Source of the DNA: Microbispora catharanthi
GTDB lineage: Bacteria; Actinomycetota; Actinomycetes; Streptosporangiales; Streptosporangiaceae
Assembly (NCBI RefSeq): GCF_006334915.2
Contig: NZ_VDMA02000002.1
Location: forward strand, 248,001 to 312,000
DNA length: 64,000 bases
Direction of reading: 5' to 3'
Both the position numbers and the translations under genes were made by a program. Positions 17,109-26,721 of this stretch are shown in pieces (the first letter of the stretch is position 1; each line of letters opens with the position of its first letter). The notes beneath the pieces were generated by a model that was not told the DNA's origin, did no database searches, and saw only the letters and a list, made by a program, of their open reading frames with translations.

Positions 17109-18470
17109 TCACATACCCGCGATGAGCTTCTCGACTCTCTCGTCGACGCTGCGGAACGGATCCTTGCACAGCACCGTCCGCTGGGCCTGGTCGTTGAGTT
17201 TCAGGTGGACCCAGTCGACGGTGAAGTCACGCCGCTTCTCCTGGGCCTTGCGGATGAACTCCCCGCGCAGCTTGGCCCGTGTGGTCTGCGGCGGAACCGA
17301 CTTGGCCTCGAAGATGCGCACGTCGTCGGCCACCCTCTCGACGGCCCCCCGCTTCTGCAGGAGGTAGAACAGCCCGCGCTTGCGGTGGACGTCGTGGTAG
17401 GCCAGATCGAGCTGCGCGACGCGCGGCGACGACAGCGGCAGGTCGTACTTCTGTCTGTAACGTTCAATCATCTGGTACTTGGTGACCCAGTCGATCTCCC
17501 GCGAGACGAGGTCGAGGTCGCCCGTATCGACCGCCCGGAGCGTGCGCTCCCACAGCTCCAGCACCCGCTTGGCGATGGCGTCCCCGCCGCGCCGGTCGAC
17601 GAAGTCCTGCGCCTTGGTCAGGTACTCCTGCTGGATCTCCAGCGACGAGGCCTCGCGGCCGTTGGCCAGGCGCACCCTCCGCCGGCCCGTCATGTCGTGC
17701 GACACCTCCCGGATCGCCCTGATCGGGTTCTCGAGGGACAGGTCGCGCATCACCACACCGGCCTCGATCATGCGCAGCACCAGGTCGGTGGCGCCGACCT
17801 TGAGCAGCATCGTGGTCTCGCTCATGTTCGAGTCGCCCACGATGACGTGCAGCCTGCGGAACCGCTCGGCGTCCGCGTGCGGCTCGTCGCGGGTGTTGAT
17901 GATCGGCCGGGACCGGGTGGTCGCCGAGGAGACGCCCTCCCAGATGTGCTCGGCCCGCTGGGAGACGCAGTAGACGGCTCCGCGCGGGGTCTGCAGCACC
18001 TTGCCCGCACCGCAGATGATCTGGCGGGTCACCAGATAAGGGATCAGGACGTCGGCCAGCCGCCCGAACTCCCCGTGCCGGCCCACGAGGTAGTTCTCGT
18101 GGCAGCCGTAGGAGTTGCCGGCCGAATCGGTGTTGTTCTTGAACAGGTAGATGTCTCCCGCGATGCCCTCCTCGCGGAGCCGCTTCTCGGCGTCCACGAG
18201 GAGGCCCTCCAGGATCCGCTCCCCCGCCTTGTCGTGGGTGACCAGCTCCACGACGTTGTCGCACTCAGGGGTGGCGTACTCGGGATGGCTGCCCACGTCC
18301 AGGTAGAGACGTGCGCCGTTGCGCAGGAATACGTTGCTCGATCGGCCCCAGGACACCACTCGCCGGAACAGGTACCGCGCCACCTCGTCCGGCGACAGCC
18401 TCCGCTGCCCGCGGAACGTGCAGGTGACGCCGTACTCGTTCTCCAGCCCGAATATGCGTCGATCCATCAC
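17109..18470 (-). CDS. pafA: Pup-protein ligase PafA
   Basis: A 453-aa carboxylate-amine ligase of the glutamine-synthetase-like fold. The ATP/Mg2+ loop FGLENEYG lies near residues 7-14, and the catalytic aspartate is D58 in [33 protein letters not shown] and [13 protein letters not shown] are shared with Dop, as expected for the family. PafA uses ATP to join the C-terminal glutamate of Pup to lysines of target proteins. Two consecutive ATGs (18470, 18467) can start it. Its neighbours are an FKBP lipoprotein downstream and, upstream, a lipoprotein then prcA and prcB. Confidence 0.97.
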   Translation of the reverse strand: MMDRRIFGLENEYGVTCTFRGQRRLSPDEVARYLFRRVVSWGRSSNVFLRNGARLYLDVGSHPEYATPECDNVVELVTHDKAGERILEGLLVDAEKRLREEGIAGDIYLFKNNTDSAGNSYGCHENYLVGRHGEFGRLADVLIPYLVTRQIICGAGKVLQTPRGAVYCVSQRAEHIWEGVSSATTRSRPIINTRDEPHADAERFRRLHVIVGDSNMSETTMLLKVGATDLVLRMIEAGVVMRDLSLENPIRAIREVSHDMTGRRRVRLANGREASSLEIQQEYLTKAQDFVDRRGGDAIAKRVLELWERTLRAVDTGDLDLVSREIDWVTKYQMIERYRQKYDLPLSSPRVAQLDLAYHDVHRKRGLFYLLQKRGAVERVADDVRIFEAKSVPPQTTRAKLRGEFIRKAQEKRRDFTVDWVHLKLNDQAQRTVLCKDPFRSVDERVEKLIAGM

Positions 18471-18536
18471 CTCACACTATTCCCATAAACCGGCGGCCGA
18501 ACAGTGATCAGGCGGTGGAATGCCGAGAAGGAGCCG

Positions 18537-19223
18537 TCAGGCGGCGTAAATCTCCGTCACCTTGACGATCTGCCCGCCCTGAACGGTGATGAGCGCCCGC
18601 AGGTCGCCCGCGTCGGCCCGCAGGACCAGCTTGCCCCGTGAGCAGCGCTGGGTGCCGAGGTACTTGCTGTCGATGGTCTGGTCCTTGCCGTCGCAGCCGA
18701 CCGCGCTGAGGAACACGACGTTCTTCGCGATCGGCGCGGCGAAGGCCGTCACGTCTCCCCCCGGCGGCCCCTCGAAGTGGCCGCTGGTGCTGCCGCCGTA
18801 CTCCTTGACGAACTTGACGGGCCGGTACTCCGCCACGTTCTCGTCGTGCATGGCGACCAGCTGGCCGCGTACGACACCGTCCCTGCTGGGGCTGAGCCCC
18901 TTGGTGAAGTCGTGCCCGGGGTCCGACTGGATGGTCCCGCCGAAGGGGGCCGGCGTCTTGTCCGTGATCGGCGGCCCGGCCTTGCCCGGCTTCCGCGTCG
19001 GCGCGGTCGTGCTCGAGTCGGTGGGCGTGTCCGCCGCCGGGGTGTCGGAGGCCGCCGGATCGGCGGACGGCTCCGCGGGCGACGCCGGGGCCGTCACCGT
19101 CACGGTGGCGGTCACGGTGGGCGAGGCCGAGGTGCCGGAGGCTCCGGAGCATGCGGTCAGCGACAGGAGGGCGACGGCGGCGGCCGGAACGCCCGCTCGC
19201 CGGAAGAGATCAAAAGTCGTCAT
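18537..19223 (-). CDS. Putative lipoprotein of unknown function
   Basis: About 228 aa from ATG 19223. It begins with a lipoprotein signal (MTTFDLFRRAGVPAAAVALL, lipobox LTAC), followed by a Thr/Ser/Pro/Ala-rich linker (about 28-90) and a globular C-terminal part with two cysteines (AVGCDGKDQ and TQRCSRGKL) that could form a disulfide. No enzyme motif is recognised. It sits between pafA and prcA on the same strand, 66 bases from pafA, so it may be co-expressed with the proteasome genes. Confidence 0.75.
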   Translation of the reverse strand: MTTFDLFRRAGVPAAAVALLSLTACSGASGTSASPTVTATVTVTAPASPAEPSADPAASDTPAADTPTDSSTTAPTRKPGKAGPPITDKTPAPFGGTIQSDPGHDFTKGLSPSRDGVVRGQLVAMHDENVAEYRPVKFVKEYGGSTSGHFEGPPGGDVTAFAAPIAKNVVFLSAVGCDGKDQTIDSKYLGTQRCSRGKLVLRADAGDLRALITVQGGQIVKVTEIYAA

Positions 19224-19347
19224 AACCGGATGAGGGTAGCGAAATCGGGGGTTGGCTGGACCGAAATGCCCGAGCCGACCGCATGAGACGGCGGCGCCGC
19301 GCCCCTGATGAGGGCGCGGCACCGCGGTGTACGGACGGGAGGACGGG

Positions 19348-20172
19348 CTACTCGCCTGAGCCCGTGTCGATGTCGCCCTCGGGGGCGATCGGCGGGGCGG
19401 TGTCGGGAGCCTGCTCGGCCTGTTCCCGCTCTGCCTGGGCCTCCTCGGCGGCGGGCTGCCGCGCGCCCCCCTGGCTCTCCTGGGCGGCCTCCAGGAGCTT
19501 CTCCAGGCGGGACCCGGTCAGGCGCAGGAACTTGCGGTGCTCCCTGCCCCGGTCGAGGACGGCGACCTCGATCTGGGTCACCGGGGGACGCTCGCCGCCC
19601 GGCTCGGTCAGGGCGGCCAGCGCGGCGTCGAGGGCCTGCGGCAGCGGCAGTCCCTCGCTGTAACGCTCCTTCAGGCGCCCTCCGACGGCTTCGGCCTGGC
19701 CGCCGATCACGGCCATGCCCTGCTCGTCGAAGACGGAGCCGTCGAAGGTGATCCGGTAGATCTGGTCGTCCTCGGCCGCCTCGCCGACCTCCGCGACGAC
19801 GATCTCCACCTCGAACGACTTGATCGACTCGGTGAAGATCATGCCGAGGTGCTGGGCGTACAGGTTCGCCAGGCCGCGGCCGGTGACGTCGTTGCGGTTG
19901 AACGTGTAGCCGTTGATGTCCGCGTAGCGGATGCCGGCCAGGCGGAGCGACTCGAACTCGTTGTAGCGCCCCACTGCGGCGAAGCCGATGCGGTCGTAGA
20001 TCTCGCTGATCTTGTGCAGCGCCTTGGACGGGTTGGGAGCCACGAACAGGATGCCGTCCGCGTACTGCATCACGACCACGCTGCGACCGCGAGCGATGCC
20101 CTTGCGGGCATACTCCGCCCTGTCCCGCATGATCTGCTCGGGCGAGGCATATCCTCCGAAGGGGATGGACAC
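19348..20172 (-). CDS. prcA: 20S proteasome alpha subunit PrcA
   Basis: A 274-aa proteasome alpha subunit starting at GTG 20172 ([25 protein letters not shown]). It has the alpha-specific N-terminal helix and gate, without a catalytic N-terminal threonine. The body shows [30 protein letters not shown] and GGQAEAVG. The C-terminal tail (about 225-274) is long, acidic and Gln/Ala-rich. Heptameric PrcA rings cap the PrcB chamber and bind the Mpa ATPase. It starts about 21 bases after the prcB stop, so the two are co-translated. Confidence 0.96.
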   Translation of the reverse strand: MSIPFGGYASPEQIMRDRAEYARKGIARGRSVVVMQYADGILFVAPNPSKALHKISEIYDRIGFAAVGRYNEFESLRLAGIRYADINGYTFNRNDVTGRGLANLYAQHLGMIFTESIKSFEVEIVVAEVGEAAEDDQIYRITFDGSVFDEQGMAVIGGQAEAVGGRLKERYSEGLPLPQALDAALAALTEPGGERPPVTQIEVAVLDRGREHRKFLRLTGSRLEKLLEAAQESQGGARQPAAEEAQAEREQAEQAPDTAPPIAPEGDIDTGSGE

Positions 20173-20193
20173 CGGGGGTGATCCTCTCTTGGG

Positions 20194-21030
20194 TTAGCGC
20201 AGCGGCGCGGTCGGGCCTTCGGGGGCGGTCATCCGCCTCTCCAGCATGGACTCCACGAACTCGGCGACCTCGTCGTCCGGGAGGCGGCGGAAGCCGTCGG
20301 CGGTGATGACGGACACGACCGGCCAGATCTTCCGCATCACGTCGGGGCCGCCGGTCGCCGAGTCGTCGTCGGCGGCGTCGTACAGGGCGTGCAGGCAGGC
20401 CAGGACCGTGTCCTGCGGGCTGGAGTTCTCCCGGTAGAGCTTCTTGAGCGAGCCCCGGGCGAAGATCGAACCCGAGCCGATCGAGTGGAACTCCCTCTGC
20501 TCGTACGGCCCGCCGCCCACGTCGTAGCTGAAGATCCGCCCGGTGTCGTGGGACGGGTCGTAGGCCGCGAAGAGCGGCACGACCACGAGGCCCTGCATGG
20601 CCATGGGCAGGTTTCCGCGGATCATGGTGGCCAGGCGGTGCGCCTTGCCCTCGGTCGACAGCGAGCGACCTTCGGTCTTCTCGTAGTGCTCCAGCTCGAC
20701 GCGGTAGAGCCGGGCCAGCTCCAGGCCGGTGCTCGCGGTGCCCGCGATGCCCATGCAGGAGTAGTCGTCGGTGCGGAACACCTTCTCGATGTCCCGCTGC
20801 GAGATGATGTTCCCGGAGGTCGCACGCCTGTCGCCCGCCATCACCACGCCGCCGGCGCAGGTCGCCGCGACGATGGTGGTCGCGTGCGGGATCTCGTCAC
20901 CCACCGGCGCCGCCAGCGACTCGTTGCGGGCGGGCAGCAGGTTCGGCGCGTGCACGCCTAGGAACTCCGAGAACGACGACGATCCCGTATATGTGAAGAG
21001 GCTGTTCATCCAGGCTGGCTGAGATGCCAC
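20194..21030 (-). CDS. prcB: 20S proteasome beta subunit PrcB
   Basis: About 278 aa from GTG 21030, chosen because GGAGGG lies seven bases upstream; a further start upstream is less likely. A propeptide of about 50 residues ends at PHA, followed by the catalytic N-terminal threonine (T51) in [21 protein letters not shown]. Conserved D and K/S contacts are in GDRRATSGN and GIAGTASTG. PrcB makes the proteolytic inner rings and is activated by autocleavage. It is the first gene of the prcB-prcA-lipoprotein-pafA group here. Upstream is a divergent sugar ABC operon rather than pup, which is unusual. Confidence 0.96.
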   Translation of the reverse strand: MASQPAWMNSLFTYTGSSSFSEFLGVHAPNLLPARNESLAAPVGDEIPHATTIVAATCAGGVVMAGDRRATSGNIISQRDIEKVFRTDDYSCMGIAGTASTGLELARLYRVELEHYEKTEGRSLSTEGKAHRLATMIRGNLPMAMQGLVVVPLFAAYDPSHDTGRIFSYDVGGGPYEQREFHSIGSGSIFARGSLKKLYRENSSPQDTVLACLHALYDAADDDSATGGPDVMRKIWPVVSVITADGFRRLPDDEVAEFVESMLERRMTAPEGPTAPLR

Positions 21031-21242
21031 GCGACTCCCTCCAAGCATGCGTTGTTACGCCCGACCATACTCAGGTCTCAGCGCTGGTTGCACTCTTCCC
21101 GATCAGCTCAGCGCGAACCAGACATCCCGCAAGAGGCCGGGCGCGCGTCCCTTACTCGTTCACCAAACCGTTTCTTTACGTGTCGGTAATCGCGTGCGAG
21201 TGTCGATTTGTCCGTACGTCAGGACTTACGGGGAGGTCGATC

Positions 21243-22616
21243 ATGAGACCTGCGCTCGCGGTGGCGGCGGTGGCCCTGTTGACCCTGGGCGCCTGCGGCA
21301 CCGGCGGCTCCGGCGACTCCACAGACGAGGGCGTCACCCTGACCGTCACCGCCAACGCGATCTCCGGCGGCAAGAACGCCGAGACCGCCGACTGGACGGC
21401 CAAATGGGTCATCCCGCGGTTCGAGGCCGCGCAGAAGGCCAAGGGCCGCGACGTCCGCGTGGTGTTCCAGCCGAGCGGCGTGGACGACGAGCAGTACAAG
21501 ACGAAGGTCGCCCTCGACCTCAAGTCACGGGCGGGCGCCGACGTCATCGACCTCGACGGCATCTGGGTGGGCGAGTTCGCCCAGGCCGGGTACGTCAAGC
21601 CGCTCGCCGAGGTGGCCGGTCCCGAGGCGGACTCCTGGGAGGGCTGGAGCCAGATCCCGCAGGCCGTGCAGGGCCTCGGCGCGTTCGAGGGAAAGAGGTA
21701 CGGCCTGCCGCAGGGCACCGACGGGCGGGTGCTGTTCTACAACAGGGCCCTGTTCCGGAAGGCCGGCCTGCCGGACCACTGGCAGCCGCGGAGCTGGCAG
21801 GAGATCCTCGACGCCGGCGCGGCGCTCAAGAGGGCCGGAGTCCCCGTCCCGATCCAGATCGACGCCGGCACCGCCATGGGCGAGGCGACGACCATGCAGG
21901 GCGCGCTGCCGCTGCTGGCGGGCGCGGGGGCGCAGATCTACGCGGACGGCAAGTGGACCGGCGCCTCCCGGGCGCTCAGGGACGTGCTGGACTTCTACCG
22001 GCAGGTCTACTCCGGCGGCCTCGGCGACCCCAGGCTGCAGCAGGAGGCGCGGGGGCGGGACAAGTCGTTCGCCCAGTTCGCCGAGGGCAGGATCGCCATC
22101 CTGGCGGAGGGCGACTACTTCTGGCGGTCGGTGATCGAGCCCGAGGCCGAGGTCGCCCCGATGAAGGACCGCGACTCCGTCGTCGGCTACGCCCTGATCC
22201 CCGCCCAGCGCCCCGGCGCCGGCGTCCGGGGCCAGGACTTCGTCAGCATGTCCGGCGGCGCCGTACGGGTGCTCAACCCCAACTCGAAGAACCCGAAGCT
22301 GGCCTGGGAACTGCTGTCGTTCATGCACTCGGCCGAGGCCACCAGGTCGCAGCTCGCCGGGGCCGCCCGGATCACGGCGCGCAAGGACGTGAACGACACG
22401 GTGCTGGGGGCCGACCCGATGCTGAAGTTCGTCTCCGACGAGGTCCTGCCCCTCACGGCGTACCGGCCGCCCCTGGCCGTCTACCCGCAGGTGTCGGTCG
22501 CCCTGCAGGAGGCCACGGCCGCGGTCGTGGCGGGCACGAGCGTGGACGAGGCGGCCGCCGCCTACCAGCGCAAGGTCGAGTCCCTCGTCGGCGGCCCCGC
22601 CCATGTCGCGAGCTGA
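21243..22616 (+). CDS. Sugar ABC transporter substrate-binding lipoprotein
   Basis: About 457 aa from ATG 21243, with GGGGAGG upstream. A lipoprotein signal (MRPALAVAAVALLTLGACGT, Cys about 18) is followed by an extracellular solute-binding protein type 1 fold: VTLTVTANAISGGKNAETADW, VIDLDGIWVGEFAQAGYVKPL and YGLPQGTDGRVLFYNRALF. Family members bind mono- and oligosaccharides. It is the first gene of an operon running to the GH38 mannosidase, which suggests that the ligand is a mannoside, but this is inference. The long upstream frame extension is not coding. Confidence 0.93.
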   Translation: MRPALAVAAVALLTLGACGTGGSGDSTDEGVTLTVTANAISGGKNAETADWTAKWVIPRFEAAQKAKGRDVRVVFQPSGVDDEQYKTKVALDLKSRAGADVIDLDGIWVGEFAQAGYVKPLAEVAGPEADSWEGWSQIPQAVQGLGAFEGKRYGLPQGTDGRVLFYNRALFRKAGLPDHWQPRSWQEILDAGAALKRAGVPVPIQIDAGTAMGEATTMQGALPLLAGAGAQIYADGKWTGASRALRDVLDFYRQVYSGGLGDPRLQQEARGRDKSFAQFAEGRIAILAEGDYFWRSVIEPEAEVAPMKDRDSVVGYALIPAQRPGAGVRGQDFVSMSGGAVRVLNPNSKNPKLAWELLSFMHSAEATRSQLAGAARITARKDVNDTVLGADPMLKFVSDEVLPLTAYRPPLAVYPQVSVALQEATAAVVAGTSVDEAAAAYQRKVESLVGGPAHVAS

Positions 22617-22618
22617 GC

Positions 22619-23509
22619 ATGGCGCGAGCTGAGTCCGGCACGCTGGGCCGCCGTCCCGCCGTGGGGTTCGTGCTGCCGGCGCTGGTGCTGATCGGGGTGT
22701 TCCTGGTCTTCCCCGCGCTGTGGACCGTCTATCTGGGCCTCACGGACTACCGGCTCACCGGCCTGGCGGCGGCCGATCCGCAGGTGGTGGGGGCGGCCAA
22801 CTACGCCGAGGCGCTGGGCGACGAGCGGTTCCGCACGTCGCTGTGGCTCACCGTGCAGTTCGTGCTCGGCTCGGCCGTGCTCGGGCAGGCGGTGCTCGGG
22901 TTCGCGATCGCGTGGGCGCTGCGCGACCGGCGGGGGCCGCTGAAGAGCCTCACCGAGGGGCTGGTGCTGCTGGCGTGGATCCTGCCGTCGTCGGTCGTCG
23001 CGTTCCTGTGGATCGCGCTGCTCGACCGCGACGGCGGGACGCTGAACGCGATCCTGCACACGCCCGGCTTCGCCTGGCTGCTCGACCACCCCATGGCGTC
23101 GATCATCGTGTTCAACGTCTGGCGCGGCACGGCGTTCTCGATGATGCTGTACGGCGCGGCGCTGGAGAACGTGCCGCCGTCGCACCTGGAGACCGCCCGG
23201 CTCGCCGGCGCGTCGACGCTCCAGCAGCTCAGGGACGTGGTCCTCCCGCACATCAAGGGGCATGTGCTGACGAACCTGCTGCTGATCACGCTGTGGACGT
23301 TCAACGACTTCACGGCCTTCCAGCTCACCGCCGGAGGGCCCGAAGGGCGGTCGGAGATCCTGCCCGTCTACATCTACAACGTCGCGATGAGCGGCGGCAG
23401 GCTCGGTTTCGGCGCCGCGGTCTCCTTCCTCGTCCTCGTGGTGAACCTGGTCCTGGCCTTCGGCTACCTGCGCCTCCTGCGGTCCCGGGGGGAAGTGAGG
23501 CCGTCATGA
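22619..23509 (+). CDS. Sugar ABC transporter permease (MalF type)
   Basis: About 296 aa from ATG 22619, starting two bases after the binding-protein stop. Six hydrophobic helices are visible, and the EAA loop ETARLAGASTLQQLRDVVLPHI that contacts the ATPase is near residues 190-210. It forms one half of the membrane channel for the carbohydrate transporter. Its stop overlaps the next permease start (ATGA). Confidence 0.94.
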   Translation: MARAESGTLGRRPAVGFVLPALVLIGVFLVFPALWTVYLGLTDYRLTGLAAADPQVVGAANYAEALGDERFRTSLWLTVQFVLGSAVLGQAVLGFAIAWALRDRRGPLKSLTEGLVLLAWILPSSVVAFLWIALLDRDGGTLNAILHTPGFAWLLDHPMASIIVFNVWRGTAFSMMLYGAALENVPPSHLETARLAGASTLQQLRDVVLPHIKGHVLTNLLLITLWTFNDFTAFQLTAGGPEGRSEILPVYIYNVAMSGGRLGFGAAVSFLVLVVNLVLAFGYLRLLRSRGEVRPS

Positions 23510-24330
23510 CGCCGGTGCGCCACATGCTGGGGACCATCGGGCGGGCCGCCTTCCTGGCCCTGGTGCTGGGGTTCTTCGCGCTGCCGCTGCTGTGGCTGGC
23601 TTCGGCGCCGTTCGACGCCCACCCGTCGATCACGGCCTCGGTGCCGGAGTTCACGCTGGCGAACTTCCGGGCTCTGCTGGACAACCCGTACGCGCTGGGC
23701 TCGCTGCGCAACTCGCTGATCCAGGCGTGCGGCAGCGCGGCCCTGGTCGTGACGCTGGCCGCGCTGGCGGCGTACGCGCTGTCGCGGGCGCGGGTGCCCG
23801 GCCGCGACGCGCTGCTGTACGTCCTGCTGCTCCTGTCGTCGGTGGTGACGGGGACGGCGGCGATGGTGCCGCTGTTCGAGCTGGCGACCCGGCTGAACCT
23901 GATCGACACCCACCTCGGCGTCGTGCTCACGCTGTCGGGTGGCCTGCTCCCCGCCGCGATCTTCATCCTGAAGGACTTCATGGACGCCACGCCCACGTCG
24001 TACGAGGAGTCGGCGCGGGTGTTCGGCGCGTCGCCGGGGCAGGTGCTGCGGCACGTCGTGATCCCGCTGGTGCGGCCCGGCCTGGCCACGATCGCGGTGT
24101 GGGCGGTCGCAGGAGTGTGGGGCAGCTTCCTGCAGCCGTTCATCCTGCTGCGCGACCCGGACAAGGCCCCCGGCGCGGTCATCCTCTACACGCTCTACAC
24201 CGAGGGCGGCGCGCCGCGCCTCGATGTGATCTCGGCGTTCTCGCTGCTCTACTCGCTGCCGGTGGTGGTGATGTACGTGTTCGTCAGCCGGAGGTACGGC
24301 TTCCGCTTCCACGGGGGGATCAAGCGGTGA
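23506..24330 (+). CDS. Sugar ABC transporter permease (MalG type)
   Basis: A 274-aa permease with six membrane helices, LLWLASAPFDAHP near the first helix and an EAA loop YEESARVFGASPGQVLRHVVIPL at about 165-190. It pairs with the MalF-type permease. It starts at ATG 23506, overlapping the upstream stop by four bases, and ends by overlapping the ATPase start (GTGA), so the three are tightly coupled. Confidence 0.94.
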   Translation: MTPVRHMLGTIGRAAFLALVLGFFALPLLWLASAPFDAHPSITASVPEFTLANFRALLDNPYALGSLRNSLIQACGSAALVVTLAALAAYALSRARVPGRDALLYVLLLLSSVVTGTAAMVPLFELATRLNLIDTHLGVVLTLSGGLLPAAIFILKDFMDATPTSYEESARVFGASPGQVLRHVVIPLVRPGLATIAVWAVAGVWGSFLQPFILLRDPDKAPGAVILYTLYTEGGAPRLDVISAFSLLYSLPVVVMYVFVSRRYGFRFHGGIKR

Positions 24331-25385
24331 TCGCGTTGCGCGGCCTGACCAAGGAGTTCCCCGGCGGGGTGCGGGCGGTCGACTCGCTCGACCTGGAGAT
24401 CGGCGACGGCGAGTTCTTCGCGCTGCTCGGCCCGTCGGGCTGCGGCAAGACGACGCTGCTGCGGACGATCGCCGGCCTGGAGACCCCCACCTCGGGGCGG
24501 ATCGAGATCGGCGGCGTGGACGTGACCGGAACGCCTCCGGGACGGCGGGACGTCGCGATGGTCTTCCAGGACTACGCGCTGTTCCCGCACATGGACGTGA
24601 CCGCCAACATCGCCTATCCGCTGCGGATCAGGAAGGTCCCGCGGGCCGGGCGCGAGGCGAAGGCCGCCGAGACGGCGTCCCGGCTCAGCCTGTCGGAGCT
24701 GCTGGACCGCAGGCCCGGCCAGTTGTCCGGCGGGCAGCAGCAGCGCGTGGCGCTCGCGCGTGCGGTCGCCTGCCACCCCAAGGCGTTCCTGTTCGACGAG
24801 CCGCTGTCGAACCTGGACGCGCGGCTGCGCCTGGAGGCCCGCACGTTCCTCAAGCGCCTGCAGCGCGAGCTGGCGGTGACCACGGTCTTCGTCACGCACG
24901 ACCAGAGCGAGGCGCTCGCGCTGGCCGACCGCATCGCGGTCATGTCGGCCGGGCGGATCACGCAGCTCGGCACGCCGTCCGAGGTGTTCCGCCGCCCGGC
25001 CACCACGTTCGTGGCCTCCTTCATCGGGTCGACGCCGATGAACCTGCTGCCGGGCGTCGCGAAGGACGGCGTGCTGCGGGTGGCCGGGGCCGAGTTCCCC
25101 CTGCCGGACGGCGCGCCCGAGGGCGAGGTCCTGTACGGCCTGCGGCCCGAGTACGCCGACCTGACCACCCGGGAGCCCGGGGAGAAGGGGGCGTTCCCGG
25201 GGAAGGTGGCGGTGGTGGAGAACCTCGGCACGGCCCATCTCGTCACGCTGGAGTGCACGGACCACTTGCTGCAGGTGGTGGTCCCCGAGGGCGCCGAGCC
25301 CCCGCCGGGGACGGCCGCCTGGGCGGTGCCCCGCCCAGGCCGGGCGCTGCTCTACCGCGACGACACCCTGGTGGGTGGCGCGTGA
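24327..25385 (+). CDS. ABC transporter ATP-binding protein (MsmK/UgpC-like)
   Basis: A 352-aa ATPase with Walker A GPSGCGKTT, the Q-loop FQDYALFPHM, the signature LSGGQQQRVALARAVA, Walker B FLFDEPLSN and the H-switch VTHDQ. A C-terminal TOBE-like regulatory domain (about 240-352) is typical of carbohydrate importers. It powers the two permeases immediately upstream. The start is GTG 24327, which overlaps the previous stop. Confidence 0.95.
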   Translation: MIALRGLTKEFPGGVRAVDSLDLEIGDGEFFALLGPSGCGKTTLLRTIAGLETPTSGRIEIGGVDVTGTPPGRRDVAMVFQDYALFPHMDVTANIAYPLRIRKVPRAGREAKAAETASRLSLSELLDRRPGQLSGGQQQRVALARAVACHPKAFLFDEPLSNLDARLRLEARTFLKRLQRELAVTTVFVTHDQSEALALADRIAVMSAGRITQLGTPSEVFRRPATTFVASFIGSTPMNLLPGVAKDGVLRVAGAEFPLPDGAPEGEVLYGLRPEYADLTTREPGEKGAFPGKVAVVENLGTAHLVTLECTDHLLQVVVPEGAEPPPGTAAWAVPRPGRALLYRDDTLVGGA

Positions 25386-26653
25386 CGACCAGGGCCGCGA
25401 TCAGCGGGACGTGGACGCTGGACGACCGGCTGGCCGGGCCGGTGGCGGAGGTGCCGGTGGAGGTGCGGCCCGGCACGGCCGCCCTCACGGTGCGCCTGTC
25501 CTACGACCGGTCGGCCGGCGTGCTCGACCTCGGCTGCGCCGGGCCGGCCGGGTTTCGCGGCTGGTCGGGGGGCGCGCGCTCCGAGTACACCATCACCCCG
25601 TCCTGGGCCACCCCGGGCTATCTTCCGGGCGAGATCGAGCCGGGGGTGTGGCGGGTGCTGGTCGGGCTGCACCGGGTGCCCCTCGGCGGCCTGCCGTACG
25701 AGATCCGGGTGATCAGGCACGTGCGGCCGCCCGCCCGGCCGCGCCGGCGCCGCAGCCGCTTCTCCCGCGTGCCCGCGCCCGTCCCGCCCGAGCCCGCCGC
25801 CGTACGGCGCCGCCTGCCGTCGCCGCCGGGATACCGCTGGCTCGCCGGGGACCTGCACGCGCACACCGACCACTCGGACGGGACGCTGAGCGTCTACGAA
25901 CTGGCCTGTGTGGCGGCCGCGGCCGGGCTGGACTTCCTCGCGGTGACCGACCACAACACCGTCAGTCACCACGTGGAGCTCGCGGCGGCCTCGGCGCTGG
26001 CCGGCCTCGTGCTCGTGCCGGGGCAGGAGGTGACCACCGACCTCGGGCACGCGGGCGCGCTCGGGGACGTCGGCTGGATCGACTTCCGGCGGCCCCCCGA
26101 CGAGTGGGCGAAGGCCGTACGGGACCGGGGCGGGGTGCTGTCGGTCAACCATCCGGTGGCGGCCGACTGCGCCTGGCGGCACCCGATGGCCGACCGGCCG
26201 CGGGTCGTCGAGTTGTGGCACTGGAGCTGGTGGGACCGCAGCTGGGGCGCGCCGCTGGCCTGGGCGCAGGCCTGGACGCACGATTCGATCGGCGACCCGG
26301 CCGGCGATCTCGTGGTGGTGGGCGGCGGCGACTACCACCGGCCCGAGGAGGGTCACCTGCCCGGCGCGCCGACGACGTGGGTGCTCGCCGAGGGCGACGG
26401 CCGCGGTCCCGAGGCGGCCGGGGCGGTCGTGCGGGCCGTGGCGGAGGGGCGGACGGCGGTGTCGGCCTCCCCCGGCGCCCCGCTGCTGCTGCGGCTGGAG
26501 GACGAGTTCCTCGCCGTGGACGCCGACGGGCTGGTGCTGTGGGGTCCGCAGACCCGGCGGGTGGTCAGGGGGGACCTCGCCCTCCTGCCCGCCCATCCCG
26601 GGGTGCACCGGCTGGAGACGCCCGCCAACGAGGTGGTGGCCGTCTGCACGTGA
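25382..26653 (+). CDS. CehA/McbA-type PHP metallohydrolase
   Basis: A 423-aa protein. Residues about 1-115 form a beta-rich N-terminal domain. The PHP phosphoesterase domain starts near 153 with DLHAHTDHSDG (159-167), followed by VTDHN and VPGQEVTT, then a late HHxxEEGH-like region (GGGDYHRPEEGHLPG) with further metal-binding residues. The CehA/McbA branch of PHP hydrolyses carbamates and other esters; here it is probably a sugar or cofactor hydrolase, but the substrate is unknown. The start (GTG 25382) overlaps the ATPase stop, placing it inside the operon. Confidence 0.88.
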   Translation: MTTRAAISGTWTLDDRLAGPVAEVPVEVRPGTAALTVRLSYDRSAGVLDLGCAGPAGFRGWSGGARSEYTITPSWATPGYLPGEIEPGVWRVLVGLHRVPLGGLPYEIRVIRHVRPPARPRRRRSRFSRVPAPVPPEPAAVRRRLPSPPGYRWLAGDLHAHTDHSDGTLSVYELACVAAAAGLDFLAVTDHNTVSHHVELAAASALAGLVLVPGQEVTTDLGHAGALGDVGWIDFRRPPDEWAKAVRDRGGVLSVNHPVAADCAWRHPMADRPRVVELWHWSWWDRSWGAPLAWAQAWTHDSIGDPAGDLVVVGGGDYHRPEEGHLPGAPTTWVLAEGDGRGPEAAGAVVRAVAEGRTAVSASPGAPLLLRLEDEFLAVDADGLVLWGPQTRRVVRGDLALLPAHPGVHRLETPANEVVAVCT

Positions 26654-26721
26654 CGGGGGGTTGCGCTCCGCCACCGATGGGGAGGTGCAGGGCAGGCCGC
26701 CGAGCGGAGGAGGGTGAGGAC

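Noticed and set aside
21161-21176. AAAC-C-GTTT near the sugar operon, considered as a LacI operator
   Set aside because: Only four-base arms and no LacI gene nearby, so chance is likely.
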